Below are positions 4,670 through 6,262 of a stretch of DNA of 6,262 nt, piece after piece. The notes under the pieces are model-generated. The model was not told where the DNA came from and made no database searches. It saw only the letters and a program-made list of their open reading frames with translations. The DNA is from Thermoproteus sp. UBA157 (GTDB lineage: Archaea; Thermoproteota; Thermoprotei; Thermoproteales; Thermoproteaceae). Location of the stretch: positions 41,377 to 47,638 of the forward strand of contig DANS01000027.1 of the NCBI GenBank assembly GCA_002497345.1, given 5' to 3'. Each line of letters starts with the position of its first letter. Within the stretch, counting starts at the first letter, position 1. A program made the translations under genes and the position numbers.

Positions 4670-5776
4670 ATGGAGGAGCTCAAAACTCTGGGCCTATCGC
4701 TGGCGATAGCGGCGCTCGTGTTGATGGCAACGAGCTTCCACGCCGCTTTGGCCGCCAACGCGACGAGCGCGGCTAACTCGACAATCGGCGTAAACGCCAC
4801 CGCCGGCCTCAACGCGACGGCCGCCAACGTGACCCAGTTGGCCAACGCGACGGTGATCTACGTGACCACTCCATCGGGTACAATACACTTAGTATATACG
4901 TCGAATGGCACCCATCTAGTAATAAACTATAACAAGAAGGTGATCACGGTAAATCTCAAGACGGTGATCTACAACGCAACGACCGCCTACTACGTCCACG
5001 TGGTGGGCCACGCCGTTGGGGCCTTCAACAGCACCTACGTCTCGCAGGTGTTGTCCCAGCTGGCGGCGGCCCTCAAGTCCGGCAACGCGACGGCCGCTCT
5101 GTCGCTCTTGAAACAGCTGGGCGGCTACATAGCCGCGAGCAACGCCACCAAGAAGGCCGAGGTCAACATAATGATAACGGCTAAATACCTCAACGCCACG
5201 AGGCCCAACGCCACGTACCTAAAGGCCAAGGTCGAGTACGAAATAGATAGAAAGCTCTCGGCGCTTAACGGAACCCGCAACGAGCTCGAGGTGAAGGCGT
5301 TCGTGAGCAATATGTCCTACTTGGCGAGCTTCTTGACGTCGCTCTCCAAGGAGCTCCAGCCGTACGACCCCGCGACGGCCGCGGAGTTGGCCAAGACCGC
5401 CGCGTATTTGGCCAACATTACGACGACCGTCGAGGAGCTCGAGATAAAGCTCGCCAACGGCACCAGCATAGAGGTACACAAGACGGGGCACGGCTACAAG
5501 GTCGAGGTGCAGGTGGGCGGCGATCACGAGGAGCACGGCGACCACCACGGGGCGAAGGGAGCCGATCACGAGGAGCACGGAGCAACGGGCGCGCCCTCTA
5601 GCGGCTCATCGAAGGGGGCGAATCACGGGCACGACGAGGACGTAGGCGCTAGCGGGAAGTCCGCCGACAACGACCACGGCAAGAACAAGGTCGACCATCA
5701 CGACGATCACGAGGAGAGCAATGCGACGAATACATCCAGCGGTTCAAGTAGCTCCCCGGAGCAAGATGAGGACTAA
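4670..5776 (+). CDS. Secreted, heavily N-glycosylated protein with His/Asp/Glu-rich tail
   Basis: I do not recognise a family for this 368-residue protein. The N-terminus is a clear Sec signal peptide: MEELK, a hydrophobic core at about 6-22, and a likely cleavage after ALA near residue 29. The exported part holds 19 N-X-S/T sequons (for example N30, N36, N42, N48, N53, N59, N139, N158, N263, N351), six of them within 30 residues of the mature N-terminus, so it should be strongly N-glycosylated outside the cell. Residues 120-260 are Ala/Leu-rich and probably helical. The tail (284-368) carries 12 His among many Asp, Glu, Gly and Ser, with DHEEHG at 285-290 and 299-304, a plausible metal-binding region (inference). 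No C-terminal membrane anchor is seen. The start is supported by the signal peptide. A second secreted gene follows 35 bases downstream. Confidence 0.85.
   Translation: MEELKTLGLSLAIAALVLMATSFHAALAANATSAANSTIGVNATAGLNATAANVTQLANATVIYVTTPSGTIHLVYTSNGTHLVINYNKKVITVNLKTVIYNATTAYYVHVVGHAVGAFNSTYVSQVLSQLAAALKSGNATAALSLLKQLGGYIAASNATKKAEVNIMITAKYLNATRPNATYLKAKVEYEIDRKLSALNGTRNELEVKAFVSNMSYLASFLTSLSKELQPYDPATAAELAKTAAYLANITTTVEELEIKLANGTSIEVHKTGHGYKVEVQVGGDHEEHGDHHGAKGADHEEHGATGAPSSGSSKGANHGHDEDVGASGKSADNDHGKNKVDHHDDHEESNATNTSSGSSSSPEQDED
5521..5716 (+). repeat. In-frame 18-base repeat coding for the His-rich tail
   Basis: CGATCACGAGGAGCACGG occurs exactly at 5521-5538 and 5563-5580 (42 bases apart, 14 codons), and its first 13 bases recur at 5704-5716 (141 bases further, 47 codons). 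All copies are in the same reading frame and encode DHEEHG or DHEE. Identity at the DNA level suggests recent duplication or slippage within the tail. Confidence 0.7.
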
Positions 5777-5784
5777 CGAAACCT

Positions 5785-5792
5785 AGATATAC
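5785..5792 (+). promoter_or_regulatory. TATA box of the gene starting at 5812
   Basis: AGATATAC is centred about 24 bases before the GTG at 5812, giving a leaderless transcript. It lies in the 35-base gap between the two secreted-protein genes and supports the GTG as the true start. Confidence 0.55.
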
Positions 5793-5795
5793 TCC

Positions 5796-5801
5796 TTTTT
5801 T
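5796..5801 (+). terminator. T6 tract after the secreted glycoprotein gene
   Basis: Six consecutive T flanked by C lie 20 bases after the stop codon at 5776, the usual form of an archaeal intrinsic terminator. It overlaps the space between the next gene's TATA box and its start, so read-through is possible. Confidence 0.45.
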
Positions 5802-5811
5802 CCTCCCCCTC

Positions 5812-6262
5812 GTGTTGTGGGCAATCCTGCTCTTCGCCAACGGGACCGCGTTGCTGATCTTCAACCAGACCTTGACAGGCACCGTATATCCTCTGCACCT
5901 CCCCGCGCCCCCGCTCTCGGCGCCTGTGGTCCTCAACAACGGAACGCCCGTGGCGGCCGTGCTCAACGGGACGACTCTTTTGGTGCCTGTGTTGGGCCGA
6001 GCCCTAATAACGGTGGAGTACGTGCCCAGAGTTAGAACGCTCGACGGGCTCATCTCCTTCAACGTCACCGAGGGCGTCTACGTGATCTGGGCCCAAGGCG
6101 GAGTCTTGCTAACGCCGACGCTCACAATACTCAACTACACGAGGTCTGGCAGCTCCCTCCTCGTGGTGGCCAAGGGCCCCGGCGTCGTCGCCTACACTAT
6201 ACAAGGCCGAGCTCTGCCCGGCAACGCCGCGTCCAACGGCTCCGCCGCATCTGCCACGACGC
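5812..6262 (+). CDS. Secreted sequon-rich protein, N-terminal part (runs off the window)
   Basis: From GTG 5812 a frame stays open to the end of the window (150 codons, 3' partial). It begins with a short hydrophobic leader (VLWAILLFA), with cleavage possible before NGT at residue 10. It then continues as a beta-rich, Val/Leu/Thr/Pro-rich sequence with seven N-X-S/T sequons (N10, N18, N43, N52, N84, N108, N142) and a Ser/Ala/Thr-rich stretch at the edge. This fits an exported surface protein; no named family is recognised. G/C-rich third positions and a TATA box at 5785-5792 support the frame and start; no ATG, GTG or TTG in frame lies between the previous gene and 5812. The shared sequon richness and closeness to the gene at 4670 suggest both act at the cell surface. 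A C-terminal anchor may lie beyond the window. Confidence 0.75.
   Translation, partial: MLWAILLFANGTALLIFNQTLTGTVYPLHLPAPPLSAPVVLNNGTPVAAVLNGTTLLVPVLGRALITVEYVPRVRTLDGLISFNVTEGVYVIWAQGGVLLTPTLTILNYTRSGSSLLVVAKGPGVVAYTIQGRALPGNAASNGSAASATT

Noticed and set aside
5649..6068. 139-codon minus-strand frame at the right end
   Set aside because: It is antisense to both secreted-protein genes, whose signal peptides, sequons and G/C third positions support the plus strand.

Overview
This window almost certainly comes from a hyperthermophilic crenarchaeon of the order Thermoproteales, most likely Thermoproteus or Pyrobaculum. The evidence is: a CC1-type chromatin protein, a family described from Thermoproteus tenax; two tRNA genes interrupted outside the anticodon loop by very short bulge-helix-bulge introns; TATA boxes about 24-27 bases before start codons, which implies leaderless mRNAs; and high G+C with G/C-rich third codon positions. 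The genus is an inference, because no database search was possible.

Left part (1-1336, + strand): the tail of an unidentified gene overlaps a two-domain KaiC/RadA-like ATPase (60-1178). It is followed by tRNA-Val(GAC) (1247-1336), which has its own promoter and a 17-nt intron between positions 25 and 26. From 1337 to 1856 I find no convincing protein gene. The stretch is G+C-rich, carries strong hairpins and one promoter-like element resembling the tRNA-Val promoter, and could hold an unrecognised structured RNA.

Middle part (1857-4418, - strand; listed here in transcription order): tRNA-Phe(GAA) (4327-4418) has a 17-nt intron inside the T-loop. Next come a second KaiC-like ATPase whose second domain has lost its P-loop (3121-4299), a SpoIIM/DUF95 membrane protein one base downstream of it (2583-3119), a PEBP/YbhB-family protein with its own promoter (2095-2553), and the small chromatin protein CC1 (1857-2027), also with its own promoter. 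The ATPase and membrane protein look like a translationally coupled pair.

Right part (4419-6262, + strand): the upstream region of a secreted gene contains three copies of GTTCACNNCGT, one of them part of a perfect inverted repeat. It leads into a secreted protein with 19 N-glycosylation sequons and a His/Asp/Glu-rich tail (4670-5776). A second secreted sequon-rich protein begins with GTG at 5812 and runs off the window. These two probably act at the cell surface.

The points most worth follow-up are the two 17-nt tRNA introns with identical architecture and unrelated sequence, the pair of diverged KaiC-like ATPases, the unexplained 520-base stretch, and the repeat cluster before the His-rich glycoprotein.
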